Assembly (NCBI GenBank): GCA_964606735.1
Contig: CAZSHI010000001.1
Span: 1-64,000, forward strand
Length of the DNA: 64,000 nt
Direction of reading: 5' to 3'
Origin: UBA5109 sp964606735
GTDB lineage: Bacteria > Pseudomonadota > Gammaproteobacteria > Pseudomonadales > Pseudohongiellaceae
In this document: one piece after another, positions 43,667 through 51,830 of the stretch
How the letters are laid out: each line of letters starts with the position of its first letter
Position numbering within the stretch: position 1 is the stretch's first letter
The notes under the pieces: model-generated
Seen by the model: the letters and a program-made list of their open reading frames with translations, nothing else
What the model was told of the DNA's origin: nothing
Databases searched by the model: none
Translations under genes and position numbers: made by a program

Positions 43667-44572
43667 ATGAAAAAAGTTCTGTTATTAATTTCTCTGCTGC
43701 TTGTCAGTGTGACAGCAGCGGCACAATACCCGGTACCGCAACAGGTATCGACAGGGATGAATGAACAGGAACGTGCCAATGTTGCATTTGCACTGGATTT
43801 TGTTCGAGACATTCTCAACCGCGGCAATCTGGATATTGCCTCTCACTATATGCCGGAGGATTTCAATTCCTGGAATCCGAATGTCGGCCTTGGGCGTGAT
43901 GCTTTCGTGGATACCCTGAGAAACAACCCGATGCTGATTCAGAACTGGGACGCTACCGTTCCGGAAGTGATTTTCGGCAAAAATGAATATGTCTGGATTA
44001 TGTGGGGCAAATTCATCACCAATGTGATGGAACCCGCCATCATCTATAAATACAACACTATCGACCTGCTCAGAATCGAAGATGGGTTGATTGTTGAGCA
44101 CTGGGACGGGGCTCGCAAAAGAGTCAATGAGGATTTTGGCAAAGCTGCCGGCGGCGGTACCTTCAATGACTCCACCAACCTGTCTGCCCGCGAGCAGGAA
44201 ACCCTGCGACTTGGCCGCATTGAGTTCAAGGATATTCTGCAGTACGGTCAGGTAGATCTGGCTCGTGAATACTTCCACCCGAACTACATGCAGCACAACA
44301 TGGGTGTCCCCGGTGGTCGTGACAATTTCATCGAATTCTTCGGCCGCAACAGGACACCAACGCCGCTGCAGGATGAGTGGATTACGCCACCTACATTGGA
44401 ACTGGTTTCCGGTGACTTCTATCTGAAGTTTGATCAGCGCATGGAAGATGATCCAGCCCGTCCAGGTCAGCAAAGCGCCTATTATCGGTTTGACATGATT
44501 CGCGCAGGCGATGGTTTGATTCAGGAGCACTGGGATGTCGCTTTCCCAAGAGGCATTCCAATGCCTTATTAA
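43667..44572 (+). CDS. Secreted protein with two SnoaL/NTF2-like domains
   Basis: A signal peptide (residues 1-19, cleavage after TAAA) is followed by two NTF2-like domains, about residues 35-145 and 165-298. Each ends with the SnoaL motif: IDLLRIEDGLIVEHWDG in the first and FDMIRAGDGLIQEHWDVAF in the second. SnoaL-like folds include cyclases, dehydratases and binding proteins; here the periplasmic location and tandem arrangement are notable and the function is unknown. Ribosome site AGGAG 8 bases upstream. A strong terminator follows. Confidence 0.8.
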   Translation: MKKVLLLISLLLVSVTAAAQYPVPQQVSTGMNEQERANVAFALDFVRDILNRGNLDIASHYMPEDFNSWNPNVGLGRDAFVDTLRNNPMLIQNWDATVPEVIFGKNEYVWIMWGKFITNVMEPAIIYKYNTIDLLRIEDGLIVEHWDGARKRVNEDFGKAAGGGTFNDSTNLSAREQETLRLGRIEFKDILQYGQVDLAREYFHPNYMQHNMGVPGGRDNFIEFFGRNRTPTPLQDEWITPPTLELVSGDFYLKFDQRMEDDPARPGQQSAYYRFDMIRAGDGLIQEHWDVAFPRGIPMPY

Positions 44573-44606
44573 AGAAGCCCTGATTTTAAAATGGCTTTTA
44601 AAAGTG

Positions 44607-44642
44607 AGCCCGGTATGTAACAGATATCGGGCTTATTTTTTT
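44607..44642 (+). terminator. Rho-independent terminator after the SnoaL-like gene
   Basis: A 10-base stem, AGCCCGGTAT (44607-44616) with ATATCGGGCT (44624-44633), one G-T pair and a 7-base loop, followed by TATTTTTTT. Confidence 0.9.
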
Positions 44643-44680
44643 ATAAAATAAAAAATTCACAGTGACTGTAAGAAATTAGT

Positions 44681-45673
44681 ATGCAAGAAAGAATAATCAA
44701 TAAGCGACAGGTTTCAGCTATTGGCTTTGGCTGTATGACCCTGTCTCATGCCTATGGCACCCCGCCGGATAAACAGCAGGCACACAAGGTGCTCAACCAT
44801 GCACTGGATATCGGTTATACCCTGCTGGATACTGCAGCGCTCTATGGTTTTGGTGCCAATGAAGAATTGCTGGGAGAGGCGCTGGCTGGGCGACGTCACG
44901 AATATATGCTGGCCAGCAAGTGCGGCTTGTTCAAAAACAGCGAAGGGAAGCGTGCCATTGACGGGCGTCCCGAAGTGCTCAAAAAAACCTGCGAGGATAG
45001 CCTGCGACGCCTGAAAACTGAGCATATTGATCTGTATTATCTGCATCGCTGGGATAAAAAAGTACCGATTGAGGAAAGTGTGGGAGCCCTGTCGGACCTG
45101 CTTGCCGAAGGAAAAATAGGCGCTATCGGGCTTTCCGAGGTGTCTGCCGCAACGGTGCAAAAAGCACATGACACACATCCGATTGCTGCTCTGCAAAATG
45201 AATATTCACTGTTTTCAAGAAACCCGGAAATTGCCTCTTTGCAACTGTGCCAGGAACTGGGTATCGCCTATGTGGCTTTTTCACCGGTAGGACGTGGCTT
45301 TCTTGCCAATGTAAACCTGGATCCTGCCAGTTTTCCTGAGGCTGATATACGGCGGAATTTTCCGCGCTTCAAGGGCGATGCCTTGAGCCATAATCAGCAA
45401 CTGCTGCAGAAATTTTCCAGCCTGGCTGAGCAGGCAGGCTGCACCTGCTCGCAGCTTGCATTGGCCTGGCTGCTGACGCGGGGGGATCATGTGATTTCGA
45501 TTCCAGGCACTATCTCGCTGGCCCATCAGGAAGAAAATTTTGCGGCACTGGAGGTAAAACTGGATACAAATACCCTGCAGGCACTGGATTCTTTGATTAA
45601 CCAGCATACCGTTGCCGGTGAGCGTTATCCGGATGCTGCCATGGCAGAAATCGATACGGAAAATTTCAGCTAG
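44681..45673 (+). CDS. Aldo/keto reductase
   Basis: NADPH-dependent reductase with a TIM barrel. Catalytic tetrad visible: Asp in LLDTAALYG (near residue 50), Tyr in the same segment, Lys in ASKCGLF (near 81) and His in YLHRWD (near 118). GFGCMTLSHAYG at the N-terminus matches the AKR13-type subfamily. 330 residues is normal. Substrate unknown. It converges with rpiA with only 3 bases between the stops. Confidence 0.9.
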   Translation: MQERIINKRQVSAIGFGCMTLSHAYGTPPDKQQAHKVLNHALDIGYTLLDTAALYGFGANEELLGEALAGRRHEYMLASKCGLFKNSEGKRAIDGRPEVLKKTCEDSLRRLKTEHIDLYYLHRWDKKVPIEESVGALSDLLAEGKIGAIGLSEVSAATVQKAHDTHPIAALQNEYSLFSRNPEIASLQLCQELGIAYVAFSPVGRGFLANVNLDPASFPEADIRRNFPRFKGDALSHNQQLLQKFSSLAEQAGCTCSQLALAWLLTRGDHVISIPGTISLAHQEENFAALEVKLDTNTLQALDSLINQHTVAGERYPDAAMAEIDTENFS

Positions 45674-45676
45674 GCC

Positions 45677-46351
45677 CTAACGGGGATTTATTACGTCCAC
45701 TCCGCTCTGACGCCCCAGTAAAAGCACATCGGCAGGCCGCTGGGCAAACAGGCCGTTGGTGACTACGCCAACAATCTGGTTGAGATCGGTTTCGAGTTTG
45801 CGTGGATCCGTTATCGACATGTTGTAAACATCGATAATGATGTTGCCGTTGTCAGTGACAACGCCTTCACGGTAAACCGGATCGCCACCCAGTTTGACTA
45901 TCTCACGGCCAACATGACTGCGTGCCATGGGGATGACTTCAACAGGTAAGGGGAACGCTCCCAACACGTCGACAAATTTACTCTCATCGGCGATGCAGAT
46001 AAATTGCCGGGCAACGGCTGCAATAATTTTTTCCCGCGTCAGGGCCGCACCGCCACCCTTGATCAGCTGCAGATAGGCGTTGGCTTCATCAGCACCATCG
46101 ATGTATACGGTTACTTCATCAACGCTGTTCAGGTCGAGCACCGGGATACCATGCGACTGTAAGCGGCGTTTGGTTTCCTCGGAACTGGCAACCGTCGCAT
46201 TAATCAGATGGGCCACATCAGAAAGGCATTCAATAAACAGATTGGCTGTGGAACCGGTACCCACTCCAATGACTGTTTGTTCATCAAGCACTTGCTTGAC
46301 GCGTTGAAAGGCAGCCTCGGCAACTGCTTGTTTTAGTTCGTCCTGGGTCAT
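45677..46351 (-). CDS. rpiA: Ribose-5-phosphate isomerase A
   Basis: Interconverts ribose 5-phosphate and ribulose 5-phosphate. GVGTGSTANLFIE near residue 31, YIDGADEAN near residue 80, GGGAALTREKIIA near residue 96 and DESKFVDVLGAFPLPVEV are diagnostic. ATG at 46351 (224 residues, begins MTQDELKQAV as in E. coli) is preferred to a TTG seven codons upstream. Confidence 0.95.
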   Translation of the reverse strand: MTQDELKQAVAEAAFQRVKQVLDEQTVIGVGTGSTANLFIECLSDVAHLINATVASSEETKRRLQSHGIPVLDLNSVDEVTVYIDGADEANAYLQLIKGGGAALTREKIIAAVARQFICIADESKFVDVLGAFPLPVEVIPMARSHVGREIVKLGGDPVYREGVVTDNGNIIIDVYNMSITDPRKLETDLNQIVGVVTNGLFAQRPADVLLLGRQSGVDVINPR

Positions 46352-46574
46352 GAGGGGGCCTAATTCCGACAAGCTTGAGTGTTTTGCTTAAGCGCAAAGT
46401 CTAACGGACTGAAGTGCTTCTGGCGAGTGCTGTCTCGTTTTAAAAAAGCTGTAATCAGCGCTTGCTCTAAATATAAAAAAACTATAATATTCATTTGGTT
46501 AAAGATATTACCTAATAATAATTCAAGATAAATTCTGTAACTTAGTTTTTTCTTAAATAAATGAAGGGTAAGTA

Positions 46575-46667
46575 ATGAGTAAAAAGCCTGATATTCTGGT
46601 TATCCTGATGTTTATTTTTGGGGCTGGAATTCTGATCAGCGGCGTTGCTCAAAGCGCCTTGCTGTAA
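46575..46667 (+). CDS. 30-residue single-span membrane miniprotein
   Basis: A short frame ATG to TAA gives a protein beginning MSKKPDILV and ending AQSALL: a basic cytoplasmic start, one hydrophobic helix of about 20 residues (with small-residue GxG spacing in FGAGILISG), and a short tail. AAGGGTAAGTA just before the ATG serves as ribosome site. The upstream 190 bases are strongly AT-rich and promoter-like. I do not recognise the family. The composition and site make it more than a chance frame, but this needs conservation to confirm. Confidence 0.55.
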   Translation: MSKKPDILVILMFIFGAGILISGVAQSALL

Positions 46668-46691
46668 CTACAGGGCTATTATCATTAGCGC

Positions 46692-47303
46692 TCAGCTGTG
46701 CACCAGATAAACAGTCTGATCGGTGATAATCCTGTCCAGCGGAACGTCCCAAATGGCACGTTCGAGCCTTTCTACCCTCTGACATTCGTGAGCCAAGCCG
46801 ATCAGCAGGGGCTTTTCATTCACTGCCTTGCCTGAGCGAAACTCGGCCAGAGCCCTGTCATAATAGCCTTTTCCCATGCCCAGTCGGGTTCCCAGGCTGT
46901 CAAATGCCAGCAAAGGGACAAAGATGATGTCCAGTTGAGCAGGACTGATGCTTTGCTGTCCAGCGCTGGGTTCAGGAATACTATAGTGATTGGGCTGTAA
47001 ATCGGCATCACGTCGGTATTCTACAAAAGACAGGGACAGAGCGGACTTAACCAGTACAGGCAGGTAACAGTGTTTATGGGTATCCAAAGCTGCTTGCAAC
47101 AGGGGGGCAGGGTTAATTTCGCCATCAAAGGCCTGGTAAAAAGCCAGATGCCGGGCATTCCGGTAGTCAGGGTCTTGCAGTATTGTCTGACATAGTCTGG
47201 CGGATGCCTCTTGTTGCTGCCCAGGCCTGATAGCCTGCCTGCGCTGTCGCATTTCAGCCCTTATATGTGAGTGCTCACTATCGACATTATCGTTGTCAGA
47301 CAT
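46692..47303 (-). CDS. fau: 5-formyltetrahydrofolate cyclo-ligase (YgfA/Fau)
   Basis: ATP-dependent return of 5-formyl-THF to the folate pool. RAEMRQRRQAI near residue 15, then PLLAFDSLGTRLGMGKGYYDR near residue 132, the Mg-ATP segment of the family. 203 residues is normal. It lies directly downstream of the 6S RNA gene on the same strand, the conserved ssrS-ygfA arrangement, and is probably cotranscribed with it. The folate link fits glyA elsewhere in the window. Confidence 0.93.
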   Translation of the reverse strand: MSDNDNVDSEHSHIRAEMRQRRQAIRPGQQQEASARLCQTILQDPDYRNARHLAFYQAFDGEINPAPLLQAALDTHKHCYLPVLVKSALSLSFVEYRRDADLQPNHYSIPEPSAGQQSISPAQLDIIFVPLLAFDSLGTRLGMGKGYYDRALAEFRSGKAVNEKPLLIGLAHECQRVERLERAIWDVPLDRIITDQTVYLVHS

Positions 47304-47353
47304 GGTATTTTAAGAGGTATTTGATGCTGGATAATAGTTTTGGGCTAGATTAA

Positions 47354-47532
47354 AGACTCTCCGGAATACCGCTACCAAATGAGTCCTGAACCCAAGAGTT
47401 CAGGTGGTGGCTCGGCCGGTATATCAGGCTTTCCGTCTAGCGGACATGCACAACAATACCATTGGGCAAAGCCTCCGAGGTAAAGATATCGGCTCAGGGA
47501 CACTATTGGTTCGCCAATATTCCAGGGAGCTT
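47354..47532 (-). ncRNA. ssrS: 6S RNA
   Basis: Sigma-70 RNA polymerase-binding regulatory RNA. On the minus strand the conserved 5' half GTCCCTGAGCCGATATC and the 3' hairpin CTGAACTCTTGGGTTCAG match the E. coli elements (CCCCTGAGCCGATAT and CTTGAACCAAGGGTTCAAG). The ends pair as the closing stem: CTCCCTGGAATA at the 5' side with TATTCCGGAGAG at the 3' side. A TATAAT promoter lies 7 bases before the predicted start. Location between zapA and fau is conserved. Ends are approximate by a few bases. Confidence 0.94.
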
Positions 47533-47538
47533 GGCTAC

Positions 47539-47544
47539 ATTATA
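47539..47544 (-). promoter_or_regulatory. -10 element of the 6S RNA gene
   Basis: On the minus strand reads TATAAT within GGGCTATAATGTAGCC, placing the start at about 47532, the 5' end of the 6S closing stem. Confidence 0.7.
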
Positions 47545-47575
47545 GCCCATTCGGACAAGGGTGGAAGACTCGGGC

Positions 47576-47887
47576 TCAAATTTCGTACTGACGGGAGTTT
47601 TGCAGAGCCGATTCTATTTTTTTCTCCAGGTGGCTGAGGAAGTCCTGGGCATCAGATTTGGAATCGTTGGCTTTTTGTGAGCTTTTCAGGAGCTCATGGC
47701 TGATATTTAGGGCTGTCATGATAGCAATCTTTTCAAAGCCCAGCGTTGAGCCGTGCTTTTTCACCTGTTCCATCTGTTTGTTGAGATAACTGGCGGAAAG
47801 TTTGAGTGCCTCTTCCTCTTCGGGGCTGCAGGCGATCTGATAATCCCTGCCAAGAATCTGCACTGTGATACTGTTTTTATCACCCAT
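47576..47887 (-). CDS. zapA: Cell division protein ZapA
   Basis: Binds and cross-links FtsZ filaments at mid-cell. The N-terminal domain has ITVQILGRDYQIACSPEEEE, followed by LNKQMEQVK and a C-terminal coiled coil with IMTALNISHELL. 103 residues is typical. It lies 3 bases downstream of the TIGR02449 gene, with 6S RNA following, as in most gammaproteobacteria. Confidence 0.94.
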   Translation of the reverse strand: MGDKNSITVQILGRDYQIACSPEEEEALKLSASYLNKQMEQVKKHGSTLGFEKIAIMTALNISHELLKSSQKANDSKSDAQDFLSHLEKKIESALQNSRQYEI

Positions 47888-47890
47888 GAA

Positions 47891-48100
47891 TTAGCTGCCT
47901 TGCTCCAGCAATTTCAGACGACGCAAGACTTTTTCAAGTCGTACACGAGCCATCTGATTTTTATCAATCAGTGTTTTGCGTTCGTTTTGCAGGGTGCTGG
48001 TTTGATCACGCAGAATCTGATTTTCAGCCTTCATATCCGCGCAAAGCTGAATGAGTTCATCAACTTTTTCTTCGAGACCGCTGTATGTAGAATTGCTCAT
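47891..48100 (-). CDS. TIGR02449 family coiled-coil protein (ZapB-like)
   Basis: 69 residues, almost entirely coiled coil (VDELIQLCADMKAENQILRD, then KTLIDKNQMARVRLEKVLRR). The size and place before zapA identify the TIGR02449 family, thought to act with ZapA at the division ring by analogy with ZapB; direct proof is lacking. The RR(L)K pattern and the C-terminal LKLLEQG are family-like. Confidence 0.88.
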   Translation of the reverse strand: MSNSTYSGLEEKVDELIQLCADMKAENQILRDQTSTLQNERKTLIDKNQMARVRLEKVLRRLKLLEQGS

Positions 48101-48201
48101 AAGACTTGCTCTTTGTTCACTGGCAAGTAACTATAAAGCGCGCAATACCAAGGGTCAACAATCTTTTCGGCAAAAAAAGCTGTTTAATCAGACCCTTGGT
48201 A

Positions 48202-48214
48202 GCTTAACTTAAGC
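48202..48214. promoter_or_regulatory. 13-base palindrome in the TIGR02449/ygfB divergent region
   Basis: GCTTAA-C-TTAAGC, perfect 6-base arms around one base. Candidate operator between divergent operons. Because the arms are AT-rich and short, chance cannot be excluded. Confidence 0.25.
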
Positions 48215-48304
48215 CTGAACACGAATATTTTTTTTAAACAGGTTAAGATGCAAGGCATAAAAATAAAAAATAACAATAATTAATAAGAACTAAGGAGTAT
48301 TAGT

Positions 48305-48871
48305 GTGACACCAGATTTTGAGAGAGTGACTACACTACTGGCAAATAACCACATCTATAACTCAGCTTCTGAATTGCACGGGATTGTTTGTGGCTATATT
48401 TGTGCAGGCGGTTCCAGTGAAGAATACATACTGATCTGGCATTTACTGGGGCAGGAAGGCAAGGCTAACAAGATTATGGAAGAATTGATTCAGAGGCTGG
48501 CCCAGCAGTGTGTCTTGGAACTGGACAGCCCTGATTTCGCATTTGAGTTAATCCTGCCTAGTGATGATGAAGAACTTGGATTTCGCTTACGGGCACTGGG
48601 TAACTGGTGTGAGGGGTTCATCAGTGGTTTTGGCGGGGCCTATGCCAAAGGAGATGCTTCGCTCAGGGATGAAGCCAGGGAAGTGCTGCATGATTTCACC
48701 GCAATTGCGGATATTGATGAGCGCTCGGAAGACGATACTGAAAAAGATGAAAATGACTATATGGAAATCGTAGAATATGTGCGCGTTGCCGTCAGCACGG
48801 TGTATTCACAAGGCAAAAATTCACTGGATACACTGATCAACCTCAAGAGTATGAAGGAAAAATTGCACTGA
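48305..48871 (+). CDS. ygfB: UPF0149 family protein YgfB
   Basis: 188 residues, alpha-helical UPF0149 family: SELHGIVCGYICAGG near residue 21, LRALGNWCEGFISGFG near residue 100, then an acidic linker and IVEYVRVAVSTVY. The start is GTG preceded by AAGGAG at ideal spacing. First gene of ygfB-pepP-ubiH. In Pseudomonas YgfB modulates gene expression linked to ampDh3; the general role is unsettled. Confidence 0.92.
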   Translation: MTPDFERVTTLLANNHIYNSASELHGIVCGYICAGGSSEEYILIWHLLGQEGKANKIMEELIQRLAQQCVLELDSPDFAFELILPSDDEELGFRLRALGNWCEGFISGFGGAYAKGDASLRDEAREVLHDFTAIADIDERSEDDTEKDENDYMEIVEYVRVAVSTVYSQGKNSLDTLINLKSMKEKLH

Positions 48872-48876
48872 ATTTT

Positions 48877-50190
48877 ATGCAAACCGATATCAAGGAATTC
48901 AAAAAGCGCCGTCATGACCTGATGGCACAGATGGAACCGAATAGCATTGCGGTTCTGGCCGCAGCAAAACCTCGACTTCGAAATGGCGACGCCGGCTACC
49001 GATACCGTCAGAGTAGTGATTTTTATTATCTGACCGGATTGGCGGAGTCGGACGCCGTACTGGTTCTGATTCCAGGCCGCTCCCAGGGGGAAGCCCTGCT
49101 GTTTTGTCAGGAGAAAGATGAACTCAAGGAACTGTGGAACGGAAAACTGCTGGGGCCGGAAGCGGCCATTGTGGAACTGGGTGTGGATGACAGTTTTCCG
49201 ATATCAGATATCGATGACATTTTACCCGGATTGATTGAAGGACGTGAGCGGGTTTATTCACCCATGGGCAAAGATGAGCAGTTTGATCATCAGCTTATGG
49301 AATGGGTCAAGGTCATCCGCAGTAAGGTTCGCAGTGGGGCACATCCGCCGGGTGAATTTCTGATGCTGGATCATTTGCTGCATGAGATGCGCCTGCTTAA
49401 ATCCAAGCTGGAGCTGAAGCTGATGAAGCAGTCGGCACAAATTGCAGTAGCTGCACACAAACGTGCGATGCAATCCTGCAAGCCCGGTATGCATGAATAT
49501 GAACTGGAAGCAGAATATCTGCATGAGTTTGCCCGCTCCGGATGCCTGGCACCTGCCTACAATGCCATCGTCGCCGGTGGTGCCAATGCTTGCATTTTGC
49601 ACTATACGGAAAATAACCAGGTCTTGCGTGACGGCGATCTGGTGCTGATCGATGCTGGCTGCGAATATGCCTATTACGCATCAGATATAACCCGCACCTT
49701 TCCGGTTAACGGGCGTTTTTCTGCGGAACAAAAAGCTCTCTATGATCTGGTCCTCGAGGCTCAGTTGGAAGCCATCAAGGAGATCAAGCCCGGTGCGCAC
49801 TGGGATGACAGTCATAACAAAACGGTTGAAGTGATTACCAGTGGACTTGTTGAACTGGGTTTACTCAAAGGCAAGGTGAGCAAGCTGATAGAAGCCGGTG
49901 CCTACCGGGACTTTTACATGCACCGGGCCGGGCACTGGCTGGGCATGGATGTTCATGATGTTGGTGATTATAAAATTGAGGATAAATGGCGCATGCTGGA
50001 AAAAGGCATGGTAATGACGGTTGAACCCGGCATCTATGTGGCGCAAAACAACACTGCTGTTGACAGCAAGTGGCGCGGCATAGGCATCCGCATCGAGGAT
50101 GATGTGGTGGTTACTGCCAAAGGTTGCGAGGTCCTCAGCAAGGGCCTGCCAAAAACCACGAAAGAAATTGAGTCTTTCATGGCGGCTTGA
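48877..50190 (+). CDS. pepP: Xaa-Pro aminopeptidase
   Basis: Dimanganese peptidase removing N-terminal residues followed by proline. The N-terminal creatinase-like domain (RYRQSSDFYYLTGL) is followed by the pita-bread domain: VLIDAGCEYAYYASDITRTF near residue 259 (metal Asp pair), HRAGHWLGMDVHDVGDY near residue 348, TVEPGIYV and GIGIRIEDDVVV. 437 residues is normal. It follows ygfB by 5 bases. Confidence 0.95.
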   Translation: MQTDIKEFKKRRHDLMAQMEPNSIAVLAAAKPRLRNGDAGYRYRQSSDFYYLTGLAESDAVLVLIPGRSQGEALLFCQEKDELKELWNGKLLGPEAAIVELGVDDSFPISDIDDILPGLIEGRERVYSPMGKDEQFDHQLMEWVKVIRSKVRSGAHPPGEFLMLDHLLHEMRLLKSKLELKLMKQSAQIAVAAHKRAMQSCKPGMHEYELEAEYLHEFARSGCLAPAYNAIVAGGANACILHYTENNQVLRDGDLVLIDAGCEYAYYASDITRTFPVNGRFSAEQKALYDLVLEAQLEAIKEIKPGAHWDDSHNKTVEVITSGLVELGLLKGKVSKLIEAGAYRDFYMHRAGHWLGMDVHDVGDYKIEDKWRMLEKGMVMTVEPGIYVAQNNTAVDSKWRGIGIRIEDDVVVTAKGCEVLSKGLPKTTKEIESFMAA

Positions 50191-50191
50191 G

Positions 50192-51448
50192 ATGGCAGTC
50201 TCACCCCGACATGAGGAATACGATGTCGTCATAATTGGCGCCGGCATGGTTGGTCTCAGTCTGGCCTGTATGCTCGAGAAAAGTGCGCCGATGCAGCCAG
50301 CGAAAATACTCCTGCTTGAGTCCAGTCACCTTGCTACTGACAAAGCCCGGCAGCCGGGATTCGATGCCCGCTCTACTGTCCTGTCATACGGCACGATCCG
50401 CCAGCTTCAGCGCCTGGGCTTATGGGAAAAGTTAGAGCATTTCGCCTGTCCTATCACGACCATTCATGTGTCGGATCAGGGGCGTTTCGGCCAGGCCCTG
50501 ATCAGCGCCGAAGCACAGAAGGTGCCAGCCCTGGGTCAGGTACTGGAAAATCAGCCTGTTGGTCGGCTGCTGAATCAGGTGCTGCTTGAGTCTGAGCAGG
50601 TGGAAAGTCTCAGTCCGGTTCAGGTCAAACACATCCAGCATGAGGCAACACAAGCCAGCCTGCTTTGCCATGCTGAAGGGAATGAATTTTTGATCAGATC
50701 TTCCCTGGTGGTTTTGGCCGAGGGGGGGCGTTCCGGCTTATGTGAGAGTCTTGGTATCAGCCGGCAGCAGAAGGATTACAAACAGGTGGGTATTATTGCC
50801 AACCTGGCCTTCAGTGAGCCACACCACAATGTGGCGTATGAACGATTTACCCCGAGCGGCCCGCTGGCGATACTGCCGCTGAATGATTTTGAGGGTCTGC
50901 ATCGCGCTGCCTTGATCTGGACGCAGGCAGCAGAAGATTATCAGGCAGTACTGCAGCTGGGTGATGAAGCGTTTCTGCAAAAACTACAACAAGAGTTTGG
51001 GCACCGGCTGGGAACCATAAGCAAAGTCGGGGAGCGTCATATATTTCCTTTCATGCTGCAGCAAGCCTCGGAGCAGATTCGACATAATCTGGTCTTGCTG
51101 GGAAATACTGCACATACCCTGCACCCGGTAGCCGGACAGGGCTTTAATCTGGCCTTTCGGGATGCCCTGTGTCTGGCCGAAAATATTGCCGAATCCTTCC
51201 GGCTGGGGCAAAGCCCCGGGGCTTACGCCAGGCTCGAAAAATATGTACAGCTGGTCAGCCCGGATCAGCGGCATACCATCGGTTTCAGTCATTACCTGAC
51301 AAGTTTGTTTTCCAGTGAGCAGGAACTGTTAGGCATGTCACGCAAGTTTGGACTAATCGGTATCGACCTGCTGCCTGCTCTGAAAAACATATTAAGCCGA
51401 CAGGCCATGGGCCTGGGAAATCCCGCTGCTGAGCTAGGACGCGAGTAA
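50192..51448 (+). CDS. ubiH: 2-octaprenyl-6-methoxyphenol hydroxylase UbiH-type FAD monooxygenase
   Basis: Ring hydroxylation in ubiquinone synthesis. FAD motif VVIIGAGMVGLSLACMLE near residue 12, FDARSTVLSYGTIRQLQRLG near residue 53, the second FAD segment LLGNTAHTLHPVAGQGFNLA near residue 302. 418 residues. The ATG at 50192 is chosen; a longer frame begins inside pepP. Gene order pepP-ubiH matches UbiH rather than its paralogues. The usual next gene, ubiI, is missing. Confidence 0.92.
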   Translation: MAVSPRHEEYDVVIIGAGMVGLSLACMLEKSAPMQPAKILLLESSHLATDKARQPGFDARSTVLSYGTIRQLQRLGLWEKLEHFACPITTIHVSDQGRFGQALISAEAQKVPALGQVLENQPVGRLLNQVLLESEQVESLSPVQVKHIQHEATQASLLCHAEGNEFLIRSSLVVLAEGGRSGLCESLGISRQQKDYKQVGIIANLAFSEPHHNVAYERFTPSGPLAILPLNDFEGLHRAALIWTQAAEDYQAVLQLGDEAFLQKLQQEFGHRLGTISKVGERHIFPFMLQQASEQIRHNLVLLGNTAHTLHPVAGQGFNLAFRDALCLAENIAESFRLGQSPGAYARLEKYVQLVSPDQRHTIGFSHYLTSLFSSEQELLGMSRKFGLIGIDLLPALKNILSRQAMGLGNPAAELGRE

Positions 51449-51452
51449 GCCG

Positions 51453-51827
51453 ATGCCTGAGCTAAGTGCCTTGCTGATTGAACTCGAAAGCAGCATTTTG
51501 CATGAAGTATTCAGCCCGGTTATCGATGGTTTACTGGCAGCTGAACTCAACGAAATCGGGGTAGACGGTGTTATTTACTCCCGTTCGGATATTTGTCAGT
51601 GGCTGGCAACGAAGGATCCGCAAGCCAGATGGGATATCCAGAATTTTCAGGTTCAGGTGCTTGCTGATAATCTGGCTCTGGCCAGCTATTGGGCGAAGCA
51701 GCTTGCGCCACAGGTCTCAGGTTCTGCCGGCAGTCTGCACAGTTCCCTGTGGAAAAAAAATAAGCAGCAGCAATGGCAGATGCGCTTTCATCAGGCGACA
51801 AAAGTTACTACTAAGTTAGGCGTTTGA
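51453..51827 (+). CDS. DUF4440/NTF2-like small protein
   Basis: 124 residues with an NTF2-like (DUF4440) pattern: LLIELESSILHE at the start, LLAAELNEIGVDGVIYSRSD in the middle, then SLHSSLWKKNKQQQWQMRFH near the C-terminus. No signal peptide. Such proteins are common and mostly uncharacterised. It sits 4 bases after ubiH where ubiI would be expected, so it may be cotranscribed but is not a substitute by fold. Confidence 0.7.
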   Translation: MPELSALLIELESSILHEVFSPVIDGLLAAELNEIGVDGVIYSRSDICQWLATKDPQARWDIQNFQVQVLADNLALASYWAKQLAPQVSGSAGSLHSSLWKKNKQQQWQMRFHQATKVTTKLGV

Positions 51828-51830
51828 GTA

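Noticed and set aside
43685..44530. 281-residue minus-strand frame inside the SnoaL-like gene
   Set aside because: Shadow frame; the plus-strand protein has a signal peptide, ribosome site, promoter and terminator, while the shadow has none.
46373..46574. tRNA or small RNA in the AT-rich gap after rpiA
   Set aside because: No cloverleaf, T-loop GGTTCGA or terminator hairpin; it reads as promoter sequence for the miniprotein.
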